Source: Amycolatopsis acididurans
GTDB taxonomy: Bacteria; Actinomycetota; Actinomycetes; Mycobacteriales; Pseudonocardiaceae
Assembly (NCBI RefSeq): GCF_012328925.1
Contig: NZ_JAAXLS010000062.1
Coordinates: 1-35,265, forward strand
DNA: 35,265 nt
Reading direction: 5' to 3'
Under the pieces are notes generated by a model. The model saw only the letters and a program-made list of their open reading frames with translations. It was not told the origin of the DNA and made no database searches. Shown here one piece after another: positions 6,947-15,465 of the stretch. Each line of letters starts with the position of its first letter. The first letter of the stretch is position 1. The translations under genes were made by a program, and so were the position numbers.

Positions 6947-7990
6947 ATGGGCGAGAAGCACCAGATCCGGTTCGAGCCGGTCGGGATCGAGATCGAAGCC
7001 GACGAGGAGCAGACGATTCTGCGCGCGGCGGCCGAGCAGGGCGTGATGCTCATGCACGGCTGCAAGGAAGGACAGTGCGCTGCCTGCAAGTCGTTCATCC
7101 TCGAGGGCGACGATGTCGAACTCGACCGGTACTCGACGTTCGCGTTGCCCGAGTTCGAAAAGGAGGAAGGCTTCACGCTGCTGTGCCGCGCGCACGCGTA
7201 CGAGGATCTGACGATCGAGCTGCTCAACTACGACGAGGAGATGATCCACTCCGGACTGCCGATCGTGCAGGCCGAGGTGGAGGTGGTGGCCAAGGAACAC
7301 GTCACGCACGACATGTGCCATCTCGTGGTCCGGCTGGTCGCACCCGAGACGATCAAGTTCTTTCCCGGTCAGTACCTGGATTTCGAGATCCCGGGGACCG
7401 AGGAGACGCGGTCGTTCTCGATGGCCAACACCTCTGCTCGTGAGGGCGGGCGGCTCGAGTTCGTCATCAAGATCTACCCCGGCGGACTGTTCTCCCAGTA
7501 CCTGGACACCGAGGTCGCGATCGGCGACCGGTTACGGGTGAGCGGTCCGTTCGGGGTGTTCACGCTCCGGGACGCGCCCGGCGCGGATCTGGTCTTCGTC
7601 GGCGGCGGCGCCGGAATGGCGCCCATCCTGGCCCTGCTGCGCTCGATGGCCGAGCGCGGTATCGACCGGAAGGCGACCTTCTACTACGGCGCCCGCCGCC
7701 GGGCCGACCTCTGCTTCGAGAAGGAACTGCACGAGCTGGCCGAGCAGTTGCCGGACTTCCGTTACGTGCCCGCGCTGTCCGAACCCGAGGGCGAGGACTG
7801 GAACGGCGAGACCGGGTTGATCACCGACGTGCTGCGGCGGTGCGAGTCCGATCTTTCCGGCGCCGACGCGTACGTGTGCGGGCCACCGCCGATGGTGGAA
7901 GCGGCCCTGGAGCTGTTGCCCGCCTTGGGCGTGGCCGACAAACGCATTTTCTACGACAAGTTCACGACAACGGGCGAAGGGCAGAACTGA
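6947..7990 (+). CDS. mimB: Monooxygenase reductase component (2Fe-2S/FAD/NADH)
   Basis: The 347-aa flavoprotein passes electrons from NAD(P)H to the di-iron hydroxylase. An N-terminal plant-type ferredoxin domain carries C39, C44, C47 and C80 (HGCKEGQCAACKSF and LLCRAH). An FAD domain with the RSFSMAN motif (RxxS type) follows, and then an NAD(P)H-binding domain with GGGAGMAPILALL and YVCGPPPMVEAAL. Size and domain order match MimB/PrmB. The start at 6947 leaves only 2 nt after mimA, and no strong ribosome site is seen, which suggests translational coupling. Its stop overlaps the start of mimC by one base (TGATG). Confidence 0.94.
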   Translation: MGEKHQIRFEPVGIEIEADEEQTILRAAAEQGVMLMHGCKEGQCAACKSFILEGDDVELDRYSTFALPEFEKEEGFTLLCRAHAYEDLTIELLNYDEEMIHSGLPIVQAEVEVVAKEHVTHDMCHLVVRLVAPETIKFFPGQYLDFEIPGTEETRSFSMANTSAREGGRLEFVIKIYPGGLFSQYLDTEVAIGDRLRVSGPFGVFTLRDAPGADLVFVGGGAGMAPILALLRSMAERGIDRKATFYYGARRRADLCFEKELHELAEQLPDFRYVPALSEPEGEDWNGETGLITDVLRRCESDLSGADAYVCGPPPMVEAALELLPALGVADKRIFYDKFTTTGEGQN

Positions 7991-9159
7991 TGACCGCCAC
8001 CCAAGAACGCAGTGTGCCGAAGCCGGTCTTCACCGATGCCGAGGCAGGCGCCAAGGAGTTCCCGGACGCGCATCTGCGTCGTTTCAACTACTTCACGCCG
8101 TCGAAGCGCAAGCAAAGCCACTACGAGGACGTCACGGTGGAGGTGCAGCCCGATCCTCGGCACTACCTGACCCAGGGCTGGCTGTACGGCTTCTCCGACG
8201 GCAAGGGCGGCTATCCGCTCGAGTGGACCAGCCTCAAGGCATGGGGCTCGGACCGGCCGTTGCCCGAACGCGGGCCCGGTTCCGGCGGCAAGGGATACGA
8301 CTGGCCCGCGCTGGGCTGGCACGAGTTCCGTGACCCCAACGAGGAATGGGAGCTCACGCTCTACCGCTACAACGCCAACGTCGTCCGCCAGCTCAACCAG
8401 AACATCGAATCGGCCCGCCAGGCCAAGGCGTTCGACCAGTGGAACCGCAACTGGGTGAACTTCGTGGCCCAGCACGTCGGTGCCTGGATGCACGTGGACC
8501 ACGGCCTGGGCCTGTACCTGTTCGCCAACGCCAACCGCCGTGCGCCGACGAACATGCACAACAACGCGATCTCGGTGAACAGCATGCACCGGATCCGCGC
8601 CGCGCAGGACCTCGCGCTGTACAACCTGACGCTGTCGGAGGAGATCTCCCACTTCGACGGCACCGCGCACCTGACGGCGTGGAACGACGACCCGGCGTGG
8701 CAGGGCGTGCGGGAGGTCTCCGAGCAGCTCACCGCGATCGACGACTGGTGCGAGGCGATCTTCGCGGCGAACATCGTGTTCGAACCGCTCGTCGGCGAGC
8801 TGTTCCGCAGCAACCTGGTGCAGCAGGCGGCGCCGGCCAACGGCGATTTCGTGACGCCGACGCTGATCGGCGCGGAGGAGTTCGACTACTCCGAACGCGA
8901 TCTGCGTTACACGCGGGCGATGTTCGAGCTGCTGGTCAACGACCGCGAGTTCGCCGACCACAACAAGGCACTGCTGCAGCAGTGGCTGTCCGATTGGGTG
9001 CCTCGGGTCATCCGGGCCGCGCGGACGTTGCAGCCGCTGTGGTCGCAGCCAGACCAGAAGCCCCCACGGTTCGAGGACGGTCTCGACCGTGTCAAGAGCC
9101 GCTTCAGCGGCATCCTGTCCGATCTGGGTCTGCAAGAACCGAAGGAGCTGGCGCAGTGA
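7990..9159 (+). CDS. mimC: Propane/acetone monooxygenase, hydroxylase small (beta) subunit
   Basis: The 389-aa product has the ferritin-like fold composition of the beta subunit of binuclear iron monooxygenases, but not the paired ExxH iron ligands of the alpha subunit. It contains the typical HFDGTAHLTAWNDDPAWQGVRE region. It assembles with MimA to form the hydroxylase core and is structural rather than catalytic. The ATG overlaps the mimB stop and the TGA overlaps the GTG of mimD, so all three are coupled. Length agrees with MimC/PrmC proteins. Confidence 0.92.
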   Translation: MTATQERSVPKPVFTDAEAGAKEFPDAHLRRFNYFTPSKRKQSHYEDVTVEVQPDPRHYLTQGWLYGFSDGKGGYPLEWTSLKAWGSDRPLPERGPGSGGKGYDWPALGWHEFRDPNEEWELTLYRYNANVVRQLNQNIESARQAKAFDQWNRNWVNFVAQHVGAWMHVDHGLGLYLFANANRRAPTNMHNNAISVNSMHRIRAAQDLALYNLTLSEEISHFDGTAHLTAWNDDPAWQGVREVSEQLTAIDDWCEAIFAANIVFEPLVGELFRSNLVQQAAPANGDFVTPTLIGAEEFDYSERDLRYTRAMFELLVNDREFADHNKALLQQWLSDWVPRVIRAARTLQPLWSQPDQKPPRFEDGLDRVKSRFSGILSDLGLQEPKELAQ

Positions 9160-9530
9160 CCACACTGAAACAACCGGTGGAAAGCCCGTACAAGGTCGAC
9201 AACACCGCTTCCAACATGTGCGGTTTCACCCTGATGAACAACCAGGTCGGCGAGGTCGTCGCCGAGGTGATGGCGCACAAGGACAATGTCACGATCACCC
9301 CGCTGCCCTCGATGATCCGGGTCGACGCCCGCAACCGCATGGACGTCGTCTACTCCGAGATCGACGAGGCCGCGGGCGAGGAGGACGGCTGGTTCAACTC
9401 CGCGGAGTTCGAGGAGAGCATGTCCACCCACTACGGGCGCATGGTCCACCTCGACGACCGCACGATCATGTTCGCCAACCCGGAGGACGCGGCCGAGTAC
9501 CTCGACTTCGACCTCAAGCCGATCCGTTAG
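9156..9530 (+). CDS. mimD: Monooxygenase coupling (effector) protein
   Basis: The 124-aa protein is a cofactor-free coupling protein of the MmoB/DmpM family. It binds the hydroxylase and tunes access to the di-iron site. Visible family features are NMCGFTLMNNQVGEVVAEVM and a LPSMIRVDARNRMDVVY strand region. The GTG start overlaps the mimC stop in a GTGA. It completes the A-B-C-D order characteristic of the mim/prm operons. A C-terminal DLKPIR end is followed 8 nt later by the next gene. Confidence 0.92.
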   Translation: MTTLKQPVESPYKVDNTASNMCGFTLMNNQVGEVVAEVMAHKDNVTITPLPSMIRVDARNRMDVVYSEIDEAAGEEDGWFNSAEFEESMSTHYGRMVHLDDRTIMFANPEDAAEYLDFDLKPIR

Positions 9531-9538
9531 GGGGATCG

Positions 9539-10576
9539 ATGTACGAAAAGGACGGTGAACGCTACTTCGTCGTCGACGGGCACACCCACTTCTGGAACGC
9601 GAGCCCGGAGAACTGGGTGCCGGGGCAGGAGGAATACGCCAAGGGCTGGATCGAGTGCTTCCACGCCTACCAGGGGCTCGGCCCGCCCGAGACGCACTGG
9701 CCGATCGACCGGTTCCAGAAGTACTCCGAGGAACTGATGATGCACGACCTGTTCGAGGTCGGGCACGTCGACAAGGCGATCTTCCAGCCGACGAACCTAC
9801 GGCAGTGGTACATCAACGGGTTCAACACCACCGAGTCCGACGGCGCGATGGCCGAACGTCACCCGGACAAGTTCCTGGTGAACACCACGTTCGACCCGCG
9901 TGAGGGCGACGCCGGGATGCGCGCCTTCGAAGAACGGGTCAAGCGCTACAACTGCAAGGGCGTGAAGCTCTACACCGCGGAGTGGAACGGCGACTCGCGC
10001 GGCTGGAGCCTGAAGGACCCGGAGTCGGCCCGGTACCTGGAGAAGTGCGAGGAACTGGGCGTCAAGAACATCCACATCCACAAGGGCCCGACGATCTGGC
10101 CGCTGGACAAGGACGCGTTCGACGTGTCCGATGTGGACTACGTGGCGACCAACTTCCAGGGCCTCAACTTCATCGTTGAGCACGTGGGCCTGCCACGGAT
10201 CGAGGACTTCTGCTTCATGGCGACGCAGGAGCGCAACGTCTACGCCGGCCTCGCGGTCGTCGTCGGCGGGCTCATGCACGCGAGGCCGAAGTTCTTCGCG
10301 AAGGTCATGGGTGAGCTGATGTTCTGGCTCGGCGAGGACAAGCTGCTCTTCGGCGCCGACTACGCGATCTGGGAGCCGAAGTGGCAGGTCGAAGGCTTCG
10401 TCGACTGGAACATGCCCGGTGACGAGGAACTGTCGGACTTCCCGCCGCTCACCGTGGCGCAGAAGAAGAAGATCCTCGGCCTGAACGCGGCCCGCCTCTA
10501 CGACATCGAGGTGCCGCCGGAGTACCGGCTCGAACAGCCGGAAACGGTCGAGCCGGTCGGCGTACCCGGCTCATGA
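9539..10576 (+). CDS. Amidohydrolase-2 family protein of the mim cluster
   Basis: The 345-aa protein belongs to the amidohydrolase 2 (ACMSD-like TIM barrel) family. VVDGHTHFW carries the HxH metal pair (H15, H17); IHIHKGP, FIVEHVG and FGADYAIWEP hold further predicted metal ligands. Family members are zinc-type hydrolases or decarboxylases. Proteins of this kind follow mimD/prmD in many actinobacterial clusters, but no reaction is established. Its stop overlaps the next start by 4 nt (ATGA), so it is made together with the DUF59 protein. It may act on a product of acetone oxidation or help make the hydroxylase; neither can be decided from sequence. Confidence 0.85.
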   Translation: MYEKDGERYFVVDGHTHFWNASPENWVPGQEEYAKGWIECFHAYQGLGPPETHWPIDRFQKYSEELMMHDLFEVGHVDKAIFQPTNLRQWYINGFNTTESDGAMAERHPDKFLVNTTFDPREGDAGMRAFEERVKRYNCKGVKLYTAEWNGDSRGWSLKDPESARYLEKCEELGVKNIHIHKGPTIWPLDKDAFDVSDVDYVATNFQGLNFIVEHVGLPRIEDFCFMATQERNVYAGLAVVVGGLMHARPKFFAKVMGELMFWLGEDKLLFGADYAIWEPKWQVEGFVDWNMPGDEELSDFPPLTVAQKKKILGLNAARLYDIEVPPEYRLEQPETVEPVGVPGS

Positions 10577-11277
10577 CCAGCGTAGGAACCGATCAGGCGG
10601 CCCGTGCGGCCGCCTGGTCGGCCCTGGGCACCGTTCGCGATCCCGAGCTGGACGAACCGCTCACCGATCTCGGGTTCGTGCAGCAGTGCGAGGTGGACGA
10701 GGAGGGCAGGGCGGTGGTGCGGCTGCGGCTGCCCACCTACTTCTGCGCGCCGAACTTCGCGTTCCTGATGGTCGCCGACGCCTACGACGCCGTCATCTCC
10801 GCCCCTGGTGTGACGGCCGCCGACGTGGCGCTGGTGGATCACTTCGCGGCCGACGCGATCAACACCGGAGTGGCGGCACGGGCCGGTTTCGTGGCCTCCT
10901 TCGAGGGGGAGGCGGTCGCCGAACTGGACGAGCTGCGGGCGAACTTCCTGCGGAAGGCCGTCTACGCCGGAACGGATCGCGTCGTCCGCGCGCTGGGGGT
11001 GGACCCCGCGCGGCTGGCCGGGCTGACCCTGGGTGACGCGCCGCCAGGGCATGATCGCGAGCGGTTGCGTGCACGCCGCCGCGAACTCGGCCTGCCCGCG
11101 GGGGATCACGATCCGCTGCTCATCGATCCGGAGACCGGGGAACCACCCGCCGACGTGCGACGCCACCTCGGCATGGCGCGCGTGACCAGAACCAGCCAGG
11201 AGGCGAACTCGGGCGTGTGCCGGGGGATGTTGCGCTTCCGTTATCCGCAACCAGAGACCAAGGAGGGCAGGCCATGA
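10573..11277 (+). CDS. DUF59/MIP18 (PaaD-like) protein, possible metal-centre maturation factor
   Basis: The first ~100 residues of this 234-aa protein match the DUF59/MIP18 type, with LGTVRDPELDEPLTDLGFVQ, the conserved acidic PE-D-L pattern of SufT/PaaD proteins. The remaining ~130 residues are longer than usual and not clearly assignable; three cysteines are scattered. Relatives assist iron-sulfur or metal cluster assembly. In this operon it could help load iron into MimA or the 2Fe-2S centre of MimB; this is inference. It overlaps both neighbours by 4 nt. Confidence 0.75.
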   Translation: MTSVGTDQAARAAAWSALGTVRDPELDEPLTDLGFVQQCEVDEEGRAVVRLRLPTYFCAPNFAFLMVADAYDAVISAPGVTAADVALVDHFAADAINTGVAARAGFVASFEGEAVAELDELRANFLRKAVYAGTDRVVRALGVDPARLAGLTLGDAPPGHDRERLRARRRELGLPAGDHDPLLIDPETGEPPADVRRHLGMARVTRTSQEANSGVCRGMLRFRYPQPETKEGRP

Positions 11278-12299
11278 AAGCGGTGCGGCTGCACGCTTAC
11301 CACAAACAGCCCGTCGTCGAAGAGGTCCCGGAGCCAACGGCGAAGGAACCTTTCGACGTCGTGGTGAAGATCGGCGGCGCGGGCGTGTGCCGCACCGATC
11401 TGCACATCATCGAGGAACAGTGGGCGGAGAAATCCGGGGTCACCCTGCCTTACACGATCGGACACGAGAACGCGGGCTGGGTGCAGGAAATCGGGCCTGC
11501 GGTGTCCAATGTGGAAGTCGGGGACACGGTGATCCTGCACCCCACCCCGACGTGCGGGCTCTGCCACGCGTGCCGGGCAGGCGATGACATGCACTGCGTG
11601 AACAACCGGTTCCCCGGTATCGACAGCGACGGCGGAATGGCCGAGTACCTGCTCACCTCGGCCAGGGCCTGCATCAAGCTGGATCCCAAGACCAGGCCCG
11701 AGGACGTGGCCGCGCTCGCCGACGCGGGCATCACCGCCTACCACGCCGTGCGCAAGGCCGTGCCGCTGCTGTATCCGGGCACGGTCTGCGTCGTCAACGG
11801 CGCCGGCGGGCTCGGGCACATCGGCATCCAGTCGCTGCGGGCGCTGACGGCCACGACGATCGTGGTGGTGGACCGCAACGCCGAAGCCCTCGACCTGGCG
11901 TCGAAACTGGGCGCCGACCACACGGTGCTCGCCGACGGCAAGCAGGTCGAGGCGGTACTCGACCTGACCGGCGGCAACGGTGCCGAGGTGGTGCTGGACT
12001 TCGTGGCCGAACAGGGCGCGCAGCAGGACGCGTTCGCGATGACCCGGCGCGCGGGTTCGCATTTCGTGATCGGCTACGGCAGCAACATCGACATCCCGAC
12101 CATCGACATCATCTCCACCGAGCGCAACGTGGTGGGAAACCTGGTGGGCACGTACAACGACCTGGCCGAGCTGATGGTGCTCGCGCAGTCCGGCAAGGTC
12201 ACCCTGCACACCAAGAAGTATCCGTTGGACGCCGCGCTCGACGCGCTGGCCGATCTCGACGCCGGCCGGGTCCGCGGCCGCGCCATCCTCACGCCCTAG
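11274..12299 (+). CDS. Zinc-dependent alcohol dehydrogenase
   Basis: The 341-aa medium-chain dehydrogenase has catalytic zinc ligands C39 (GVCRTD) and H63-E64 (GHEN). A structural zinc cluster lies at C94, C97, C100 and C108. NAD binding is marked by GAGGLGHIGIQ, with an acidic VVVDRN at the end of the second strand favouring NAD over NADP. In mim/prm operons such an enzyme oxidises secondary alcohols, so 2-propanol to acetone is the likely reaction. AAGGAGGG precedes the ATG, which overlaps the previous stop. The chaperonin gene follows after 12 nt. Confidence 0.9.
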   Translation: MKAVRLHAYHKQPVVEEVPEPTAKEPFDVVVKIGGAGVCRTDLHIIEEQWAEKSGVTLPYTIGHENAGWVQEIGPAVSNVEVGDTVILHPTPTCGLCHACRAGDDMHCVNNRFPGIDSDGGMAEYLLTSARACIKLDPKTRPEDVAALADAGITAYHAVRKAVPLLYPGTVCVVNGAGGLGHIGIQSLRALTATTIVVVDRNAEALDLASKLGADHTVLADGKQVEAVLDLTGGNGAEVVLDFVAEQGAQQDAFAMTRRAGSHFVIGYGSNIDIPTIDIISTERNVVGNLVGTYNDLAELMVLAQSGKVTLHTKKYPLDAALDALADLDAGRVRGRAILTP

Positions 12300-12311
12300 G
12301 GAGAGACGACC

Positions 12312-14003
12312 ATGGCCAAGGAACTGCGGTTCGGTGGCGACGCCCGCGCGATGCTGCTGTCCGGTGTGGACAAGCTGGCGGAGGCGGTGAAGTCGACACT
12401 GGGACCCAAGGGGCGCAACGTGATCATCGAGAAGATCACCGGTTCGCCCGTGGTGACCAACGACGGCGTGACCATCGCGCGCGAGATCCATCTGCGCAAC
12501 CAGTTCGAGAACATGGGCGCGCAGCTGGTCAAGGAAGCGGCGATCAAGACCAACGACGTGGTCGGCGACGGCACCACCACGGCCACCGTGCTCGCGCAGG
12601 CGATCGTGCGGGAGGGCATGAAGGCCATCGAGCACGGTGGCAACCCGGTGCTGGTCAAACGCGGGATCGACCACGCCGTGGCGCGGCTGGTGGAGCATCT
12701 GGAGAAGGCGGCGCATCCGGTGCTGTCCGAGGCCGACTTCGCGCGGGTGGCCGCGATCTCCGCCAACGACGACGATGCGGTCGGCGCCGTGATCGCCAAA
12801 GCGCTGCACACCGTGGGGGACACCGGTGTGGTGACGGTCGAGGAGTCGCCGAAGCACGGGATGAGCGTCGAGTTCGTCGAGGGGTTCGAGTTCGACAACG
12901 GCTATCTCTCGCCGTATCTGGTGACCGATCCGGGCAGGCTGGAGGCCGTGCTCGACAATCCCTACATCCTGATGTGCGCGGAGAAGGTCACCAAGGTCCA
13001 GCAGCTGATGCCGATCCTGGACAAGATCATGCGCGAGCCGCATCCGCTCGTGCTGATCGCCGAGACCGTCGAAGGGCCCGCGCTGTCGATGCTGGTGCAC
13101 AACCAGGTCAACGGCACGTTCCAATCGGTGGCGGTGCGAGCACCCGGGTTCGGCGACCGGCGGCTGCACAAACTGGAGGACCTCGCCGCGGTCGTCGGCG
13201 GATCCGTGCTGTCGCGCCAGTCCGGTTTCACCATGGAGACGATGACGCTGGAGCACCTCGGCCGGGCACGCCAGGTGCGGGTCACCGAGAACACCACCAC
13301 GATCGTCGGCGGTTCGGGATCGCCGGCCAACATCGAGTTCCGGGTCGGCCAGCTGCGGGCGGAGCTGGAGCGCGCGCAGTTCGGCATCGACGAGGACGTG
13401 CTGACCGAGCGGATCGGCGCGCTCACCGGGAAGGTCGCGATGATCAGGGTCGGCGCGCCGACGCCGGCCGAGCTGAAGGAACTCCAGCACCGGGTGGAGG
13501 ACGCGCTGTCGGCGACCCGTGCCGCGATGGCGGAAGGCATCGTGGCAGGCGGCGGCGCGGCCTTGCTGCACGCGGAGCACGTACTGTCCGATTTGGACCT
13601 GTCGGGCGACTACGCGACGGGTGCGGAAATCGTGCGGTGCGCGCTGAGCGAGCCCGCGTACCTGATCGCGCAGAACGCGGGTTATCAGGCGCACGAGGTC
13701 GTCGAGCACACCAGGAACCTCGGTGTGGACGAAGGTTTCGACGCGCTGCTGGACCGGTACGGCAACATGGTCGAGATGGGCATCATCGACCCGTTGCGGG
13801 TGTGCCGGTCGGCGCTGCAGAACGGCGCCTCTGTGGCGGGTCTGCTGCTCACCACCAACTCACTGATCGCCGAGGAGCAGACCCCGTGGGGCGGCAGCCC
13901 CGCTTTGATGACGGAGTACGGGCCGCTGGACGAGGGCCTGCACCAGCCGTCTCCCGATGCCAGCACGCCGCAGTCCCTCGGTCTGGGACCGTCGGTGGGC
14001 TGA
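12312..14003 (+). CDS. mimG: Dedicated GroEL-like chaperonin for the monooxygenase
   Basis: The 563-aa group I chaperonin has the ATP-binding and hydrolysis features D51 (TNDGVTIARE), GDGTTTAT with D86, and GGGAALL. Work on mycobacteria showed that the MimG chaperonin-like protein is required for soluble, functional MimA, and the gene has the same position here. It differs from housekeeping GroEL: there is no C-terminal GGM repeat (the tail is Pro/Ser-rich, ending LGLGPSVG), the protein is longer than the usual ~540 aa, and no groES is adjacent. A GGGAGAG ribosome site supports the ATG. Confidence 0.92.
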   Translation: MAKELRFGGDARAMLLSGVDKLAEAVKSTLGPKGRNVIIEKITGSPVVTNDGVTIAREIHLRNQFENMGAQLVKEAAIKTNDVVGDGTTTATVLAQAIVREGMKAIEHGGNPVLVKRGIDHAVARLVEHLEKAAHPVLSEADFARVAAISANDDDAVGAVIAKALHTVGDTGVVTVEESPKHGMSVEFVEGFEFDNGYLSPYLVTDPGRLEAVLDNPYILMCAEKVTKVQQLMPILDKIMREPHPLVLIAETVEGPALSMLVHNQVNGTFQSVAVRAPGFGDRRLHKLEDLAAVVGGSVLSRQSGFTMETMTLEHLGRARQVRVTENTTTIVGGSGSPANIEFRVGQLRAELERAQFGIDEDVLTERIGALTGKVAMIRVGAPTPAELKELQHRVEDALSATRAAMAEGIVAGGGAALLHAEHVLSDLDLSGDYATGAEIVRCALSEPAYLIAQNAGYQAHEVVEHTRNLGVDEGFDALLDRYGNMVEMGIIDPLRVCRSALQNGASVAGLLLTTNSLIAEEQTPWGGSPALMTEYGPLDEGLHQPSPDASTPQSLGLGPSVG

Positions 14004-14034
14004 CACCGAGCCATTTCGATCGAGGTTGATGGCG

Positions 14035-14724
14035 ATGTCACAGTTACAGAGCAACGAAATCAAGGTTCCGGACTCACCCGCGACGCTCGGCCGTCACGAG
14101 ACTCCCGAACCCGTGCCCGCACCGCCCACCGAGGTGATCGTGGGCGCGGGCGGCAACCCGTTGATCCTCGGGTTGCCCATCTTCGCGGTCGGCGCGCTGG
14201 CGCTGGGCATGGTCCTCATCGGATTCATGCCGGCCACCGCACTCGGCGCGATCGTGCCGATCGTGCTGTTCGCCACCGGGCTCTACCTCGCGGTGGTGAC
14301 CGTGTGGGCGGCGGTGCTGGGACAGACCATGGTCGCCGGGATCACCGGTACGTTCTCCGGATTCTGGCTCAGCCTGGCCGGTCTGCTGCTGGGCCTGCAG
14401 CACAACTGGTACGGCATAGCGGCGGCCGATGCCGCCAAGACGCAGGAGCTGTTCTTCATCGCGTGGGGCTGCCTGTTCGTGTTCCTGCTGGTGCCGTGCC
14501 TGCGGCTGCCGGCGGTGTACCCGGCGGTGGTGGGCCTGGTCGTGGCCGCGTGCGCGATCGCGGCGGCTTCGGCGCACCTGGGCAACGCGAACCTGTTGAA
14601 GGTGTCCGGCTACATCATCTTGGTGCTGGCGTTCCTCGGGTTCTACGCGTTCGTCAACGTCGGTCTCACGGCGATGGGCGCCAAACGACCGTTCCCACCA
14701 CTGGGCAGGCCTTTGGTGTCGTAA
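14035..14724 (+). CDS. GPR1/FUN34/YaaH-family (acetate/succinate) transporter-like membrane protein
   Basis: The 229-aa product has a polar N-terminus of about 35 residues and six hydrophobic segments. Helix 1 begins NPLILGLPIFAVGALALGMV, a degenerate form of the NPAPLGL signature of the acetate uptake (SatP/GPR1/FUN34/YaaH) family. FSGFWLSLAGLLLGLQHNWYGI is also typical. It probably moves short-chain carboxylates or a related metabolite across the membrane. It ends the monooxygenase operon 31 nt after mimG. An earlier ATG at 14029 exists, but GAGG at 14022-14025 is better spaced from 14035. Confidence 0.8.
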   Translation: MSQLQSNEIKVPDSPATLGRHETPEPVPAPPTEVIVGAGGNPLILGLPIFAVGALALGMVLIGFMPATALGAIVPIVLFATGLYLAVVTVWAAVLGQTMVAGITGTFSGFWLSLAGLLLGLQHNWYGIAAADAAKTQELFFIAWGCLFVFLLVPCLRLPAVYPAVVGLVVAACAIAAASAHLGNANLLKVSGYIILVLAFLGFYAFVNVGLTAMGAKRPFPPLGRPLVS

Positions 14725-14741
14725 ACGGCAGATGAGTGTGG

Positions 14742-14781
14742 TCAGCCCGTCTTCTGCGATCAAGCGCGGGGGACGGGCTGA
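14742..14781 (+). terminator. Hairpin after the monooxygenase operon, probable terminator
   Basis: TCAGCCCGTC (14742-14751) and GACGGGCTGA (14772-14781) form a perfect 10-bp stem 18 nt after the transporter stop. The 20-nt loop can pair further internally. No T-run follows, as is common in high-GC actinomycetes. The rest of the gap up to 14934 shows nothing I can name. Confidence 0.5.
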
Positions 14782-14934
14782 TTGCTGCGCGGTGGCGGGT
14801 CCGCTCGGTGTCGGTTCCGTCGTCGGCTGCCGGTTGGACTTCCCCCACCCCGATTCCCTGATCGTTGTTCGGCTGGGGATCGGGTGGAGGAGGTCTGGTG
14901 TTCGCTCGGCTTCGCTTCGCTCACGCGCTCGTCC

Positions 14935-15405
14935 TCAATGGTGGTAATGGTGCACGGCCGCGTGGCCTTTTCCGTGCGAAATCATCCATTTGTTCACCGG
15001 CGTGGTGAGCGCGAAAGCGACGACGAGCGAACCGGCCAGTGACAGCCAGAACAACGCCTGCGTCAGGCCCGCATCCATGGCACCGGGGATGGCGACGATG
15101 ACGAAGTTGTCGACGATCTCCATCACGGCGATCGAGACGGTGTCGGCGGCGAGTGCGACCTTCAGTGCCGAGCGCAGACTCACGCCCGCACGCAGCACGC
15201 CGCGCATCGTGAGCGCGTACCCGAAGGCGAACGCCAGCACGATCGAGATGACCACGGTGGCCGCGTTGTGCAGTCCGAGCGCCGTGCCGATGACCATGCC
15301 CAGCACCTCGCCGATCGCGCAGCCGGTGAGGCAGTGCAGTGTGGCCTGCATCGCCGTACTCCAGGTGGCGGTCATCGTGCCGGTGACGTAGCTGTGCGAA
15401 GACAT
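14935..15405 (-). CDS. DUF4396 membrane protein with histidine-rich tail
   Basis: The 156-aa protein has about four hydrophobic segments and the DUF4396 signature LHCLTGCAIGEVLGMVIG. It ends HGKGHAAVHHYHH, a potential metal-binding tail. DUF4396 proteins are often encoded near copper-handling genes, but no activity is established. ATG at 15405 is chosen for the GAAGGGAG 8 nt upstream. A CsoR-like palindrome lies 20 nt before the start, suggesting copper-induced expression. A role in copper resistance or storage is inference. Confidence 0.8.
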   Translation of the reverse strand: MSSHSYVTGTMTATWSTAMQATLHCLTGCAIGEVLGMVIGTALGLHNAATVVISIVLAFAFGYALTMRGVLRAGVSLRSALKVALAADTVSIAVMEIVDNFVIVAIPGAMDAGLTQALFWLSLAGSLVVAFALTTPVNKWMISHGKGHAAVHHYHH

Positions 15406-15424
15406 CGTCGCGCTCCCTTCCTGG

Positions 15425-15441
15425 ATACCCCTACTGGGTAT
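15425..15441 (-). promoter_or_regulatory. CsoR-like copper operator
   Basis: ATACCC (15425-15430) and GGGTAT (15436-15441) are inverted arms around CTACT. The pattern resembles actinobacterial CsoR operators (TACCCC-N-GGGGTA type). It sits between the DUF4396 start and the end of the LAL regulator gene. No csoR gene is in the window. Confidence 0.6.
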
Positions 15442-15465
15442 ACGCGCCGGGGTCGCGATGCGCAA

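Noticed and set aside
5196..6947. Long minus-strand open frame opposite mimA
   Set aside because: Val/Arg/His-rich antisense artefact; mimA has all di-iron ligands on the plus strand.
11241..13709. Very long minus-strand open frame opposite the alcohol dehydrogenase and chaperonin genes
   Set aside because: Its protein is His/Arg/Gln-rich without any domain, as expected for the antisense of high-GC coding DNA, and the plus strand encodes two clear enzymes.
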